Made by a program: the position numbers and the translations under genes | Shown: positions 9,123-17,281 of the stretch, piece by piece | Layout: each line of letters starts with the position of its first letter | How positions within the stretch are numbered: the stretch's first letter is position 1 | Origin: an uncultured Acetobacteraceae bacterium | Lineage (GTDB): Bacteria > Pseudomonadota > Alphaproteobacteria > Acetobacterales > Acetobacteraceae | Direction: 5' to 3' | NCBI GenBank assembly: GCA_937873095.1 | Contig: CALMVI010000080.1 | Coordinates: forward strand, 20,857-84,856 | DNA: 64,000 bases | Notes under the pieces: generated by a model | The model's database searches: none | What the model saw: only the letters and a program-made list of their open reading frames with translations | Told to the model about the DNA's origin: nothing

Positions 9123-9845
9123 ATGACCGGCCCCGGCATCGAGGTCGCTGGGCTGACCCTGCGCTTCGGCGGAAGGCTGCTGTTCGACAGGCTCGACCTG
9201 CGCCTGCCCGGCGGCGAGCTGACCGCGCTGCTGGGCGTCAGCGGTGTCGGCAAGACCAGCCTGCTGCGCGTGCTGGCGGGGTTTTCCGAGGCGGACGGCA
9301 GGATCACGACGCAGCACGGCGCGCCGCTCGACGGGCTCGTCGCCTATATGGGCCAGAACGACTTGCTGTTCCCCTGGCTGAGCGTGCTCGGCAACGTGGT
9401 GGCGGGGGACCGCCTGCGCGGGGCGAGGCCGGATCGCCAGCGCGCGGCGGGCTTGCTGGACCGCGTGGCGCTGGGGGGCGTGGCGGACGCGCTGCCGGCC
9501 ACCCTGTCCGGCGGCATGCGCCAGCGTGTGGCCCTGGCGCGCACCCTGTACGAGGACCGCCCGGTGGTGCTGATGGACGAGCCGTTTTCCAGCCTGGACC
9601 AGGTCAGCCGCGCGCGCATGCAGGATCTGGCCGCCGAGCTGCTGCGCGGCCGCACCGCCGTGCTGATCACCCACGATCCTCTGGAGGCGTGCAGGCTGGC
9701 CCAGAACATCCTGGTCATGTCCGGCTTCCCTGCCGTGCTGTCCCCGGTGCCGGCGCCGGCCGGCGCCACGCCCCGCAAGGTGGACGACCCCGACGTGCTG
9801 GCGACCCAGGGCGGCCTGCTGCGCATGCTGATGAGCCAGTGCTGA
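9123..9845 (+). CDS. thiZ: ABC transporter ATP-binding protein, thiamine-precursor type
   Basis: This is a 240-residue ABC ATPase. Walker A is GVSGVGKTS (about residues 38-46), the signature is LSGGMRQRVALAR and Walker B is VVLMDEPFSSLD, with the H-loop in LITHDPLEA. It belongs to the nitrate/sulfonate/taurine-like importer ATPases, of which ThiZ (pyrimidine-precursor uptake) is one branch. It is followed at 9859 by the permease and, past the phosphotransferase and the TPP riboswitch, by a ThiY-like binding protein. The ThiZ assignment therefore rests on context more than on the ATPase itself. No riboswitch is visible in the 36 bases before it. Confidence 0.75.
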   Translation: MTGPGIEVAGLTLRFGGRLLFDRLDLRLPGGELTALLGVSGVGKTSLLRVLAGFSEADGRITTQHGAPLDGLVAYMGQNDLLFPWLSVLGNVVAGDRLRGARPDRQRAAGLLDRVALGGVADALPATLSGGMRQRVALARTLYEDRPVVLMDEPFSSLDQVSRARMQDLAAELLRGRTAVLITHDPLEACRLAQNILVMSGFPAVLSPVPAPAGATPRKVDDPDVLATQGGLLRMLMSQC

Positions 9846-9858
9846 TGAGCCGGCCGCA

Positions 9859-10587
9859 GTGAGGGCGCTGGCGACCTGTGCCGGGCTGGTCGGCCTGTGG
9901 TGGGCGCTGCAGCACGGCTTCGGCGTGCCGCCCTACCTGCTGCCCTCCCCGCCCGCGGTGCTGCGCGCGCTTTGGACCCAGCGGGGCGTCCTGTCGGCAG
10001 GCGCGCTGGCGACGCTGGCCGAAACGCTGCTGGGCCTGGCGCTGGGAGCGGCGTTCGGCATGGCGGCAGCACTGCTGATGGCGCTTTCGGCCGAATTGCG
10101 GCGCTGGCTGCTGCCGGTGCTGCTGCTGAGCCAGGCTGTCCCTGTCTTCGCCCTGGCCCCCCTGCTGGTGCTGTGGCTCGGCTTCGGCATCGCCAGCAAG
10201 GCGGCGATGGCGGCGGCCGTCATCTTCTTCCCCGTGACCGCCGCGTTCCATGACGGGCTGCGGCGTGTGCCGCAGGGCATGCTGGACCTGGCGCACAGCA
10301 TGGGCGCGGCCCCCTGGCGCGTGCTGCTGCTGGTGCGCGTGCCGGCAGCCCTGCCGCTGCTCGGCGCCGGCCTGCGGGTGGCGGCGTGCTGGGCGCCGAT
10401 GGGGGCCGTGATCGGCGAGTGGATGGGCGCTTCCTCCGGCCTGGGCTACGTGATGCTGAACGCCAACGCGCGGGTGCGGACGGATCTGGTGTTCGCGGCC
10501 CTGCTGCTGCTGTCGCTGATGACGGTGGCGCTGTGGTGGGCGATGGACCGCGCGCTGCGCCGCCTGCTGTACTGGGATCCGGCGTGA
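9859..10587 (+). CDS. thiX: ABC transporter permease, thiamine-precursor type
   Basis: This is a 242-residue inner-membrane permease with about six transmembrane helices and the SsuC/TauC/ThiX-type cytoplasmic coupling loop (HSMGAAPWRVLLLVRVPAAL). The GTG at 9859 is the start: the ATG just before it at 9844 meets a stop within a few codons. The gene begins 13 bases after the ATPase and ends with the GTGA overlap that opens the phosphotransferase gene, so translation of the three is coupled. With the ThiY-like protein at 14274 it would form an importer for hydroxymethylpyrimidine, formylaminopyrimidine or thiamine. The exact ligand is not decided by sequence. Confidence 0.75.
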   Translation: MRALATCAGLVGLWWALQHGFGVPPYLLPSPPAVLRALWTQRGVLSAGALATLAETLLGLALGAAFGMAAALLMALSAELRRWLLPVLLLSQAVPVFALAPLLVLWLGFGIASKAAMAAAVIFFPVTAAFHDGLRRVPQGMLDLAHSMGAAPWRVLLLVRVPAALPLLGAGLRVAACWAPMGAVIGEWMGASSGLGYVMLNANARVRTDLVFAALLLLSLMTVALWWAMDRALRRLLYWDPA

Positions 10588-11726
10588 CCGGGCGCAGCCA
10601 CGGCCTGTCGCTGGACCTGGTCGAGCGCGCCCATCCGGCGCTGACCGAAGCCGAGCTGGCGCCGCTGCTTGCGGCCTATCCTGGCCTCGGCACGGCCTTC
10701 GCGCTGGCCTGGCACAGCCCGCGGCCGTTCGCCGCCAGCGCCATCCTGCGCACCAGCCGGGGAAGCCTGTTCGTCAAGCGGCACGATGCCCGCGTCAGGT
10801 CCACGGCCGAGCTGCAGGAGGAGCACGCCTTCATCGCCCATCTCCGAGCGCACGGCCTGGGCGCGCACGGCCTGTGCGTGCCGGCCGTGCTCGAGGCGCG
10901 TGGGGGCGCGACCGCGGTTGCCGGCCCGGCCGGCACCTACGAACTGCACGCGCTTGGCGAGGGTGAGGACCTCTACCGTGAGGCGCATTCCTGGACCCCG
11001 GCGGCGAACGAGGCGGATGCCGAGGCGATCGGCTTCGCCCTGGGCCGGCTGCACCGGGCGGCGGCGGGCTTTGCCGCGCCCGCGCGACGGACCCGACTGC
11101 TGGTGGCGGGCGACTCGCTGATCAGGGCGCCCGACCTGCAGAACAGCCTGGCGGACCGGGTCGCCTCCGACCCACGCCTGGCGGGCGCCCTGCGCGGCCG
11201 GCCCTGGCGGAGGGATGTCGGCCGTGCCCTGCTCGGCTGGCACGAGGCGGTCCGGCCGCATCTGCCTGCGATGGCGCCGCTCTGGGCGCATGGCGACCTC
11301 CACGCCTCCAACCTGCTGTGGCGCGACGGCGCGGTGTCGGCCGTCCTGGATTTCGGGCTGGCCAACCGCGCGAGCGCGGTGTTCGACCTCGCAACCGCGA
11401 TCGAGCGCAACGCGATCGCCTGGCTGCGCCTGTCGCCCGGCTGCACCGATATCGGCCGCGCCGCGCTGGCCTGTGCGCTGCTGCGCGGCTACGACGCGGC
11501 GCGCCCCAGGCCGCCGCAGGAGGCGCGCGCGCTGCGCCACGTGCTGCCGGTGGTGCACCTGGATTTCGCCTTGTCCGAGCTGGTCTATTTCCACGCCGTC
11601 ACCGCAAGCGGGCGTGACCAGGAGGCAGCCTACACCGATTTTCTGCTTGGACATGCAGAGTGGTTCGCCACCCCGGACGGCCGGCGATTCCTGGCGAGCC
11701 TGCCGGACCGGGCGCACGCCTGTTGA
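10584..11726 (+). CDS. APH/choline-kinase-type phosphotransferase
   Basis: This is a 380-residue kinase-like phosphotransferase. The catalytic loop is HGDLHASNLLW (about residues 236-246) followed by the metal-binding DFGLA, the standard pair of the aminoglycoside phosphotransferase/choline kinase fold; an N-terminal lysine in SLFVKRHDAR could bind ATP phosphate. The GTG start overlaps the permease stop (GTGA). Position inside a thiamine-precursor transport set suggests it phosphorylates the imported compound, as ThiK does with thiamine or a kinase would with hydroxymethylpyrimidine. The family is very broad, so the substrate is a guess. The 235 bases after it hold the TPP riboswitch. Confidence 0.8.
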   Translation: MTGRSHGLSLDLVERAHPALTEAELAPLLAAYPGLGTAFALAWHSPRPFAASAILRTSRGSLFVKRHDARVRSTAELQEEHAFIAHLRAHGLGAHGLCVPAVLEARGGATAVAGPAGTYELHALGEGEDLYREAHSWTPAANEADAEAIGFALGRLHRAAAGFAAPARRTRLLVAGDSLIRAPDLQNSLADRVASDPRLAGALRGRPWRRDVGRALLGWHEAVRPHLPAMAPLWAHGDLHASNLLWRDGAVSAVLDFGLANRASAVFDLATAIERNAIAWLRLSPGCTDIGRAALACALLRGYDAARPRPPQEARALRHVLPVVHLDFALSELVYFHAVTASGRDQEAAYTDFLLGHAEWFATPDGRRFLASLPDRAHAC

Positions 11727-11757
11727 CAGCGCCACCCACGACCCGGATGTTGGCCGC

Positions 11758-11899
11758 ACCAAGGGGTGCCCCGACAAGGGGCTGAGACACCGTTGGCGCC
11801 GCTTTCGGGCGGCGCAGCACGGATACCCTGCCGGGTCGGCCCTCCAAGTTCAGGGCCGTCCCGGGGAACCTGATCCGGATCATGCCGGCGTAGGGAATG
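11758..11899 (+). ncRNA. TPP (thiamine pyrophosphate) riboswitch, THI element
   Basis: All conserved blocks of the THI box appear in order: GGGGTGCC (11763-11770), CTGAGA (11782-11787), ACCCT (11825-11829), GAACCTGATCCGGAT (11866-11880) and ATGCCGGCGTAGGGA (11882-11896). A GC hairpin fills the variable P3a region around 11795-11815. It precedes the TonB receptor at 11962 and indicates repression of receptor and binding protein by TPP. The sequence between the aptamer and the start codon can form a hairpin over the ribosome binding site (listed separately), pointing to control of translation. Confidence 0.96.
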
Positions 11900-11934
11900 G
11901 TGTGGGGGTCCGCGTTCCGTCATCCCCGTGTCAT

Positions 11935-11954
11935 CTCCCGCCGCCAGGCGGGGG
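11935..11954 (+). promoter_or_regulatory. Hairpin sequestering the receptor ribosome binding site
   Basis: CTCCCGCC (11935-11942) can pair with GGCGGGGG (11947-11954) over a GCCA loop, with one G-U pair. The right arm is the purine-rich ribosome binding site of the receptor whose ATG is at 11962. A site hidden in a stem between a TPP aptamer and a start codon is the usual expression platform for translational control in Gram-negative bacteria. The alternative pairing with the aptamer was not worked out. Confidence 0.6.
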
Positions 11955-11961
11955 GCCTGCG

Positions 11962-14274
11962 ATGCGCACGATGTTCGGCCGGGCTCTGACCCTGGCATTG
12001 CCGGCCGCTTTGTGCGGCGCGCAGGCGGGCGGGCAGGAAGCACCGGCGCCGGGCGTGGAGCAGCTCGTGGTGCGCGCGCAGGCACGGTCGGCGACCGGCG
12101 TCACCGGCGCCGCATTCGGCGGCGGGCTGATCGGCCCGCAGGACGCGCCGGTGTCCCGCAGCACGGTCGATACCGACTTCATCGCCAAGCAGGCGCCGAC
12201 CTCGAACGCGTTCGAGCTGCTGCGCCTCGCACCCGGCGCCAACACCTCCACCTCGGACCCTTACGGGCTCTCGCCAAGCGTCAACATCGCGGTGCGCGGG
12301 CTGAACAGCGACGAGGTGGCCTACATCGTCGAAGGCGCGCCGGTGAACGATATCGGCTACTACGCCGGCTACCCGTCGCAATGGGTCGACAGCGAGAACA
12401 TCAGCAGCGTCAGCCTGCAGCAGGGATCGGCCGACCTGGACACGCCGACGGTCAACGCGGGCGGCGGGCTGATCTCGATCAACCTGCGCGACCCGCTGGA
12501 CGCGCCGGGCGGGTTCGCTGACGCATCCTACGGCTCCTACCACGAGAACCACGAGTTCGTCAGGCTCGATAGCGGGCTCGTCGCCGGCACCGGGGCGCGC
12601 GGCTTCGTGTCGTTCTCCAACACCGACGCCGACAATTACCGCGGCGCGGGGCGCGACCACCGGCAGCACGTCGATTTCAAGTTCGCCGACGACTGGGGCG
12701 ACGCAAACCGCATCGCACTCGCCGGCTCGTACCACGACTCCATCCTCAGCTCGTATCCGATGCCGACTTTGTCGCAGTGGAGCAGCTATGGCCGCTCGTA
12801 CAACTACGACGCGGTGTTCTCGCCCGGCGACACCAACTACTGGAAACTTCACGCGCAGACCTGGCACGACGAGCAGGCCAGCCTGCCCACGCATCTGACG
12901 CTGACCGACACGCTGGCGTTCGAGACCACGCCGTATCTGGAGCATGGCTACGGCAACTCGCCTTACGGCACCACGCTGCCGACGACCGGGCTGTACCTCG
13001 GGACGCAGCCGGTCTCCGGCACGGTGAACATCCCTGGGCCCGCCGACAGCCAGGGCCAGAAGCTGGTGCTGGCCGACTATATCGGCAATCAGTACCGCGC
13101 CGGCGTGACGAGCGAGTTCGTGGCGACGCTCGGGCCGAACCGGCTGGTGGCCGGCTGGTGGTACGACTACGCCGACGACTACGACCCGCAGCCCTTCACG
13201 CCGGTGAGCGCGACCGGCGAACCCGAATCCATCCAGGGCGCCGACACGATCAAGCTGCCCGACGGACGCACCCTCTCGGCGCAGGAGGCGCATACGCGCG
13301 AACAGGCCAACGTGCTGTTCCTGGGCGACACGCTGAGCCTGCTCGGCGGCCGGCTGAGGATCGATGTCGGGCTGAAATACGCGATGGTGAACCGCGACGG
13401 CACCAACAGCCTGCCGGGACCGCAGTACCGCGTCGGGCTGAACAGCGCGCAGCCTCTGCCGCGCGCCGCCCTGCGCTACCAGCTCACGCCGCGATCGCAG
13501 ATCTTTGCGAGCGTGTCGACGAACTTCCGGTCGCCCACGGAATACGTGCTGTACGACACCTACGACGTCTTCGGCGACCTGGTGAGCAAGGGCACCTCGC
13601 AGCGCGACGAGTACTCGATCTCAGAAGAACTCGGCTATCGCACCCAGGGGCGCCTGATCGACGGCTCAATCAGCCTGTTCAACTACAACTTCACCAACCG
13701 ACAGGTCGCCACCCTGGTCGACGGCGTGATCGGCAGCAGCATCAACGCCGGCGGCCAGACCTCGCGCGGGGTGGACGCCGAACTCGGGCTGCGGCCGGTC
13801 GCGCATCTGCGCCCCTACGTGTCGGCGGAGTACCTGCACGCGACGATCGACAACGATTTCGCCGTGGACGGCGATTATCTGCCCACCGCCGGCAAGACCG
13901 CCGTGCGCAGCCCGAAGGTGCAGGCGGCGTTCGGTCTGGATTTCGACAATGGCGGCATTTTCGCCAATCTGGACATCAAATATGTCGGCTCGCAATACGC
14001 CACGTTCGACGACGACGAGAAGATACCGTCCCACACGCAGGCCGACGCGACGCTGGGCGTGCGCCTGCCGGATCTCGGCTTCATCAGGAAACCTGAGGCG
14101 CGGCTGAACCTGATCAACCTGACGGACGCGAAGTTCCTCTCCGGCGTGGCCGCGGTCGAGTCCAACGCGCGCGATGCGGTGGGCGTGCACGGCGCCCCGA
14201 TCGCCGGTACCGCGCCCACCTACTTCGTCGGGCCAGGCTTCGCCGCCGTCCTGACGATCGCCTCGGCATTTTGA
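11962..14274 (+). CDS. TonB-dependent receptor under TPP riboswitch (thiamine or precursor uptake)
   Basis: This is a 770-residue outer-membrane TonB-dependent receptor. A signal peptide (MRTMFGRALTLALPAALCGA) is followed by an N-terminal plug with the IAVRGLNSDEVAYIVEGAPV and NAGGGLISINLRD segments, then a 22-strand barrel. The C-terminus ends in the terminal aromatic (AVLTIASAF) needed for outer-membrane insertion. ATG 11962 follows a G-rich ribosome binding site. The TPP riboswitch upstream and the ThiY-like protein fused by overlapping stop/start downstream make thiamine or its pyrimidine moiety the likely ligand; such riboswitch-controlled receptors are known in other Gram-negatives. No distinct TonB box was pinned down. 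Confidence 0.9.
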   Translation: MRTMFGRALTLALPAALCGAQAGGQEAPAPGVEQLVVRAQARSATGVTGAAFGGGLIGPQDAPVSRSTVDTDFIAKQAPTSNAFELLRLAPGANTSTSDPYGLSPSVNIAVRGLNSDEVAYIVEGAPVNDIGYYAGYPSQWVDSENISSVSLQQGSADLDTPTVNAGGGLISINLRDPLDAPGGFADASYGSYHENHEFVRLDSGLVAGTGARGFVSFSNTDADNYRGAGRDHRQHVDFKFADDWGDANRIALAGSYHDSILSSYPMPTLSQWSSYGRSYNYDAVFSPGDTNYWKLHAQTWHDEQASLPTHLTLTDTLAFETTPYLEHGYGNSPYGTTLPTTGLYLGTQPVSGTVNIPGPADSQGQKLVLADYIGNQYRAGVTSEFVATLGPNRLVAGWWYDYADDYDPQPFTPVSATGEPESIQGADTIKLPDGRTLSAQEAHTREQANVLFLGDTLSLLGGRLRIDVGLKYAMVNRDGTNSLPGPQYRVGLNSAQPLPRAALRYQLTPRSQIFASVSTNFRSPTEYVLYDTYDVFGDLVSKGTSQRDEYSISEELGYRTQGRLIDGSISLFNYNFTNRQVATLVDGVIGSSINAGGQTSRGVDAELGLRPVAHLRPYVSAEYLHATIDNDFAVDGDYLPTAGKTAVRSPKVQAAFGLDFDNGGIFANLDIKYVGSQYATFDDDEKIPSHTQADATLGVRLPDLGFIRKPEARLNLINLTDAKFLSGVAAVESNARDAVGVHGAPIAGTAPTYFVGPGFAAVLTIASAF

Positions 14275-15164
14275 TGCGTGCGGTTTTCGTGGCGCTGGCC
14301 ATCCTGCTCGCAGCCTCGCCGGCGCACTCGGCCGAGCATTTCCGCGTGATCCTGGACTGGTTCGTCAACCCGAACCATGCGCCGATCCTGGTGGCGCTCC
14401 AGACCGGCGCCTATGCGGCCGAAAACCTCGACGTGGAGCTGGTCTCCCCTGCCGACCCCAACATGGGACCCAAGCTCGTGGCCGCCGGACAGGGCGACGC
14501 CGCGCTGACCGCCGAGCCGCAATTTCTAGAACAGGCGCAGGCCGGGCTGGCGCTGGTCCGGATCGGCGCGTTGATCGACCGGCCGCTCTCCACCCTGGTG
14601 GCGCTGAGGAACAGCGGCATCGCGCATCTGAGCGACCTGCGCGGCAAGCGGATCGGCTACGGTGCGAGCGAGGTGGAACGCCTCATGGTCGGCGCGATGC
14701 TCCACGGCGCCGGCCTGTCGCTGAACGACGTGCAGATGGTGCAGATCGGCGAGCAGTTGAGCGTGGCGCTGCTGTCGCACCAGGTGGACGCCGTCAGCGT
14801 GTACCGCAATTTCGAGCCGCTCGAACTGCGCCAGCACGGCGCCGACATCGTGTCGTTCGATTACGAAACGAACGGCGTGCCGCCTTTCGCCGACCTCATC
14901 GTCATCGCCCGGCCGCCTGCTGCGGGCGACACGCGGCAGGCGCGTTTCCTGCGCGCCACGACCCGGGGGCTGGCCCTGCTGCGCGCCGACCCCGCCCGAT
15001 GCTGGGACCTGGTCAGGCTGGCCTATCCCGATCTGGACGACGCCCTGAACCACGACGCATGGACCGCCACACTGCCCTATTTCGCCCGGTCCGCGCTGGG
15101 TGCCGATCCTGAGGGAGAGGAGCGTTTCAGGCAGTTCATGCAGCGGCAGGGCCGGCCGGGGTAG
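14274..15164 (+). CDS. thiY: ThiY/NMT1-like periplasmic substrate-binding protein
   Basis: This is a 296-residue periplasmic binding protein of the NMT1/THI5 family, the part that would recognise thiamine pyrimidine precursors for the ABC permease. A signal peptide (MRAVFVALAILLAASPAHSA) precedes the family signature LDWFVNPNHAPILVALQTGAY. The centre carries LRGKRIGYGASEVERLMVGA. The ATG overlaps the receptor stop (TGATG), so translation is coupled and both genes fall under the TPP riboswitch. Its partners, the ATPase and permease, are about 4 kb upstream on the other side of the riboswitch, a split arrangement. Confidence 0.85.
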   Translation: MRAVFVALAILLAASPAHSAEHFRVILDWFVNPNHAPILVALQTGAYAAENLDVELVSPADPNMGPKLVAAGQGDAALTAEPQFLEQAQAGLALVRIGALIDRPLSTLVALRNSGIAHLSDLRGKRIGYGASEVERLMVGAMLHGAGLSLNDVQMVQIGEQLSVALLSHQVDAVSVYRNFEPLELRQHGADIVSFDYETNGVPPFADLIVIARPPAAGDTRQARFLRATTRGLALLRADPARCWDLVRLAYPDLDDALNHDAWTATLPYFARSALGADPEGEERFRQFMQRQGRPG

Positions 15165-15171
15165 TAAATGC

Positions 15172-16293
15172 TCAGGAAGGCCAGGGGCGCTGCCCCTGGA
15201 CCCCGCTGGGGTTTGAAACCCCAGACCCCCAATTCATCGACTCCATCGTCACGGCCCTGCGGTCGGCGGCACTTTTCTCGGCGGCGACGCCCATCGCCAC
15301 TGCGGCGACGCCGTCCTCGGCCGTGACGCCGACCGGTCCTCGGCCCTTGGCTGCAGCCAGAAAGGCGAGCAGCTGGTAGTACGTCGCGCCGTGATGGTGG
15401 CCCGCGGCCAGTACCGCGGCATCGACCTCCACCGTCTCGCGCGACACGCTGCCCTGCCTCGGGCTGCAGGTGATCGCGCCGCCGGGTATGCCAACCTCCA
15501 GCTTGGCCGTGTCGCCTATGGCCGCAAGCATCTCCTGTTCTTCGGAGCCTTCGGCGAACATGCACAAATCCAGCATCGCGCGCGTGCCGCCGGCGAAATC
15601 GACGACGGTAAAACTGTTGTCGATGATGTCTGGCACTGCGCCGCCGTAGCGTTCGTCGCGGTGGTTCACGTCGGCCGCACCCGAACAGAAGATCCGCGTC
15701 GGCTCGTCGCGCATGATCAGGCGCATCAGGTCGAAGAAGTGGCAGCATTTCTCGACCATGGTGCCGCCGGTGTTGGCGTTGAACCTGTTCCAGTCGGCGA
15801 CCTTGGGCAGGAAGGGAAAGCGGTGCTCGGCGATGGACAGCCGGACCAGCCGCCCGATGCGGCCGGCATGCACCTGTTCGATGAAACGCGCCACCGGCGG
15901 CATGTAGCGGTATTCCATGCCCACCCAGAACACGCCGTCATGGCCCGCCGCGCGGGCGGCCAGGCTGCGCGCGTCGGCGATCGTCGTGGCCAGCGGCTTT
16001 TCGCACAGGATGTGGATGCCGGTGCCGAACAGCGGCTGCAGCACCGCATGGTGCGTGTGGTTGGGCGACGACACGATCACCGCATCCGGCCGCGCCTGCG
16101 CCAGCATCGACGGCACGTCGGCAAAACCGGCCGTCGCCGACGCCCGCCCGCCGAGCGTCGCGCGCGCCCAGTCCAGCGACTCCTGCCGAGGGTCGACGAG
16201 GGCCGTGACCTCGCATCCGTCCACCAGGCACAGGTTGCGTATGTGCTCCTGCGCCATCAGCCCCGTCCCCACCAATCCGAAACGCATCCGCAC
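15172..16293 (-). CDS. Gfo/Idh/MocA family protein (sugar oxidoreductase or NAD-dependent glycosidase)
   Basis: This is a 373-residue protein with an N-terminal Rossmann NAD(P) fold (GLVGTGLMAQEHIRNL) and the family motif CEKPLAT (about residue 95), then a C-terminal alpha/beta domain with EYRYMPPVARF and the MVEKCCHFFDLMRL segment. Family members oxidise sugars or, by an NAD-dependent redox cycle, hydrolyse glycosides (families GH4, GH109 and GH188 work this way). It is divergent from an aldo-keto reductase and SsuD-type monooxygenase, which is why a sulfoquinovosidase-like role is considered. The last 20 or so codons and the stop lie within a dispersed hairpin repeat (15177-15240), so the native C-terminus is replaced by repeat-encoded residues. 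Confidence 0.85.
   Translation of the reverse strand: MRMRFGLVGTGLMAQEHIRNLCLVDGCEVTALVDPRQESLDWARATLGGRASATAGFADVPSMLAQARPDAVIVSSPNHTHHAVLQPLFGTGIHILCEKPLATTIADARSLAARAAGHDGVFWVGMEYRYMPPVARFIEQVHAGRIGRLVRLSIAEHRFPFLPKVADWNRFNANTGGTMVEKCCHFFDLMRLIMRDEPTRIFCSGAADVNHRDERYGGAVPDIIDNSFTVVDFAGGTRAMLDLCMFAEGSEEQEMLAAIGDTAKLEVGIPGGAITCSPRQGSVSRETVEVDAAVLAAGHHHGATYYQLLAFLAAAKGRGPVGVTAEDGVAAVAMGVAAEKSAADRRAVTMESMNWGSGVSNPSGVQGQRPWPS
15177..15240. repeat. Dispersed multi-hairpin repeat R1, copy 1
   Basis: Two stems are present: CCAGGGGC (15181-15188) with GCCCCTGG (15192-15199) around GCT, and CTGGGGTTT (15206-15214) with AAACCCCAG (15216-15224). The spacer GACCCC is shared with the copy at 36911. The element covers the 3' end of the Gfo/Idh gene and 12 bases beyond the ThiY stop, so it may also act as a two-way terminator between the convergent transcripts. 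Confidence 0.8.
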
Positions 16294-16372
16294 ACTCCGC
16301 GCCCGCCGGGTGATTCCATCCGGTCGGAAATTCCTCTAGCAGACGCGCGCCACAGCCGCAGCACGGAGCGCC

Positions 16373-17281
16373 ATGACCCTGCCCCCGCCGCCTCGCACCC
16401 GTCCGCTCGGGCGTTCCGGCATCGACGTCTCGCCGCTGGCCTGGGGCATGTGGCGCTTCAGGGGGACCGACACGCGGCATGCGGCGTCCCTGGTCCATGC
16501 GGCGCTGGACGCAGGCATCACCCTGTTCGACACCGCCGACGTGTACGGGCCGGATAACGGCGAGCCGTTCGGCGCTGCCGAGGCGCTGCTCGGCCAGGTG
16601 CTTAAGGCCGAGCCGGACCTGCGCCGCCGCATCGTGCTGGCGGGCAAGGGCGGCATCTCCATCGGCGTGCCCTACGACTCCAGCGCCGACTACCTGGTCG
16701 CCGCCTGCGAGGCCTCGCTGCGCCGGCTCGGCACCGACCGGTTCGAGCTCTACATGATCCACCGCCCGGACCTGCTGGCCCACCCGGACGAGGTGGCGGG
16801 CGCGTTCGACCGCCTGCGCCAGTCCGGCAAGATCGCCGCCGCCGGCGTGTCGAACCATACGCCGTGGCAGGTCGCGGCCTTGCAGGAGGCGATGCCGTTT
16901 CCGCTTGCCGCGATCCAGCCGGAGTTCTCGCCGCTCGCCATCGCCGCGGTCGAGGACGGCACGTTCGACCAAGCGATGCAGCAGCGCCTGGCCGTGCTCG
17001 CCTGGTCGCCGCTGGGCGGCGGCCGGCTGGGCGGCGAGCCGGCCGATGCCCGCGGGCGCGACGTGGCAGCGGCGCTGGATGCGGTGGCCGAACGCAACGG
17101 CGTGCCGCGCACCGCCGCCGCCTATGCCTGGGTGATGGCGCACCCTTGCGGAGCGATCCCCATCGTCGGCTCGCAGACGGAGGGCCGGATCCGCGAGGCG
17201 GCACAGGCGATGCAGGTGCGCATGACGCGGGCCGAATGGTACGCGGTGTACGCCGCCTCCCGCCAGGCGCCCCTGCCGTGA
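16373..17281 (+). CDS. Aldo/keto reductase (YdhF-like)
   Basis: This is a 302-residue NAD(P)H-dependent aldo-keto reductase. The catalytic tetrad is visible: Asp and Tyr in FDTADVYG (about residues 47-54), Lys in VLAGKGGI and His in YMIHRPD. The C-terminal cofactor-binding region reads IPIVGSQTEGRIREA. GGAG lies six bases before ATG 16373. It overlaps the SsuD-type monooxygenase by GTGA, so the two are translated together. In the sulfoquinovose monooxygenase pathway an AKR (SmoB) of this general kind reduces the 6-oxo-glucose left by the monooxygenase; that role would fit here but is inferred. Confidence 0.9.
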   Translation: MTLPPPPRTRPLGRSGIDVSPLAWGMWRFRGTDTRHAASLVHAALDAGITLFDTADVYGPDNGEPFGAAEALLGQVLKAEPDLRRRIVLAGKGGISIGVPYDSSADYLVAACEASLRRLGTDRFELYMIHRPDLLAHPDEVAGAFDRLRQSGKIAAAGVSNHTPWQVAALQEAMPFPLAAIQPEFSPLAIAAVEDGTFDQAMQQRLAVLAWSPLGGGRLGGEPADARGRDVAAALDAVAERNGVPRTAAAYAWVMAHPCGAIPIVGSQTEGRIREAAQAMQVRMTRAEWYAVYAASRQAPLP

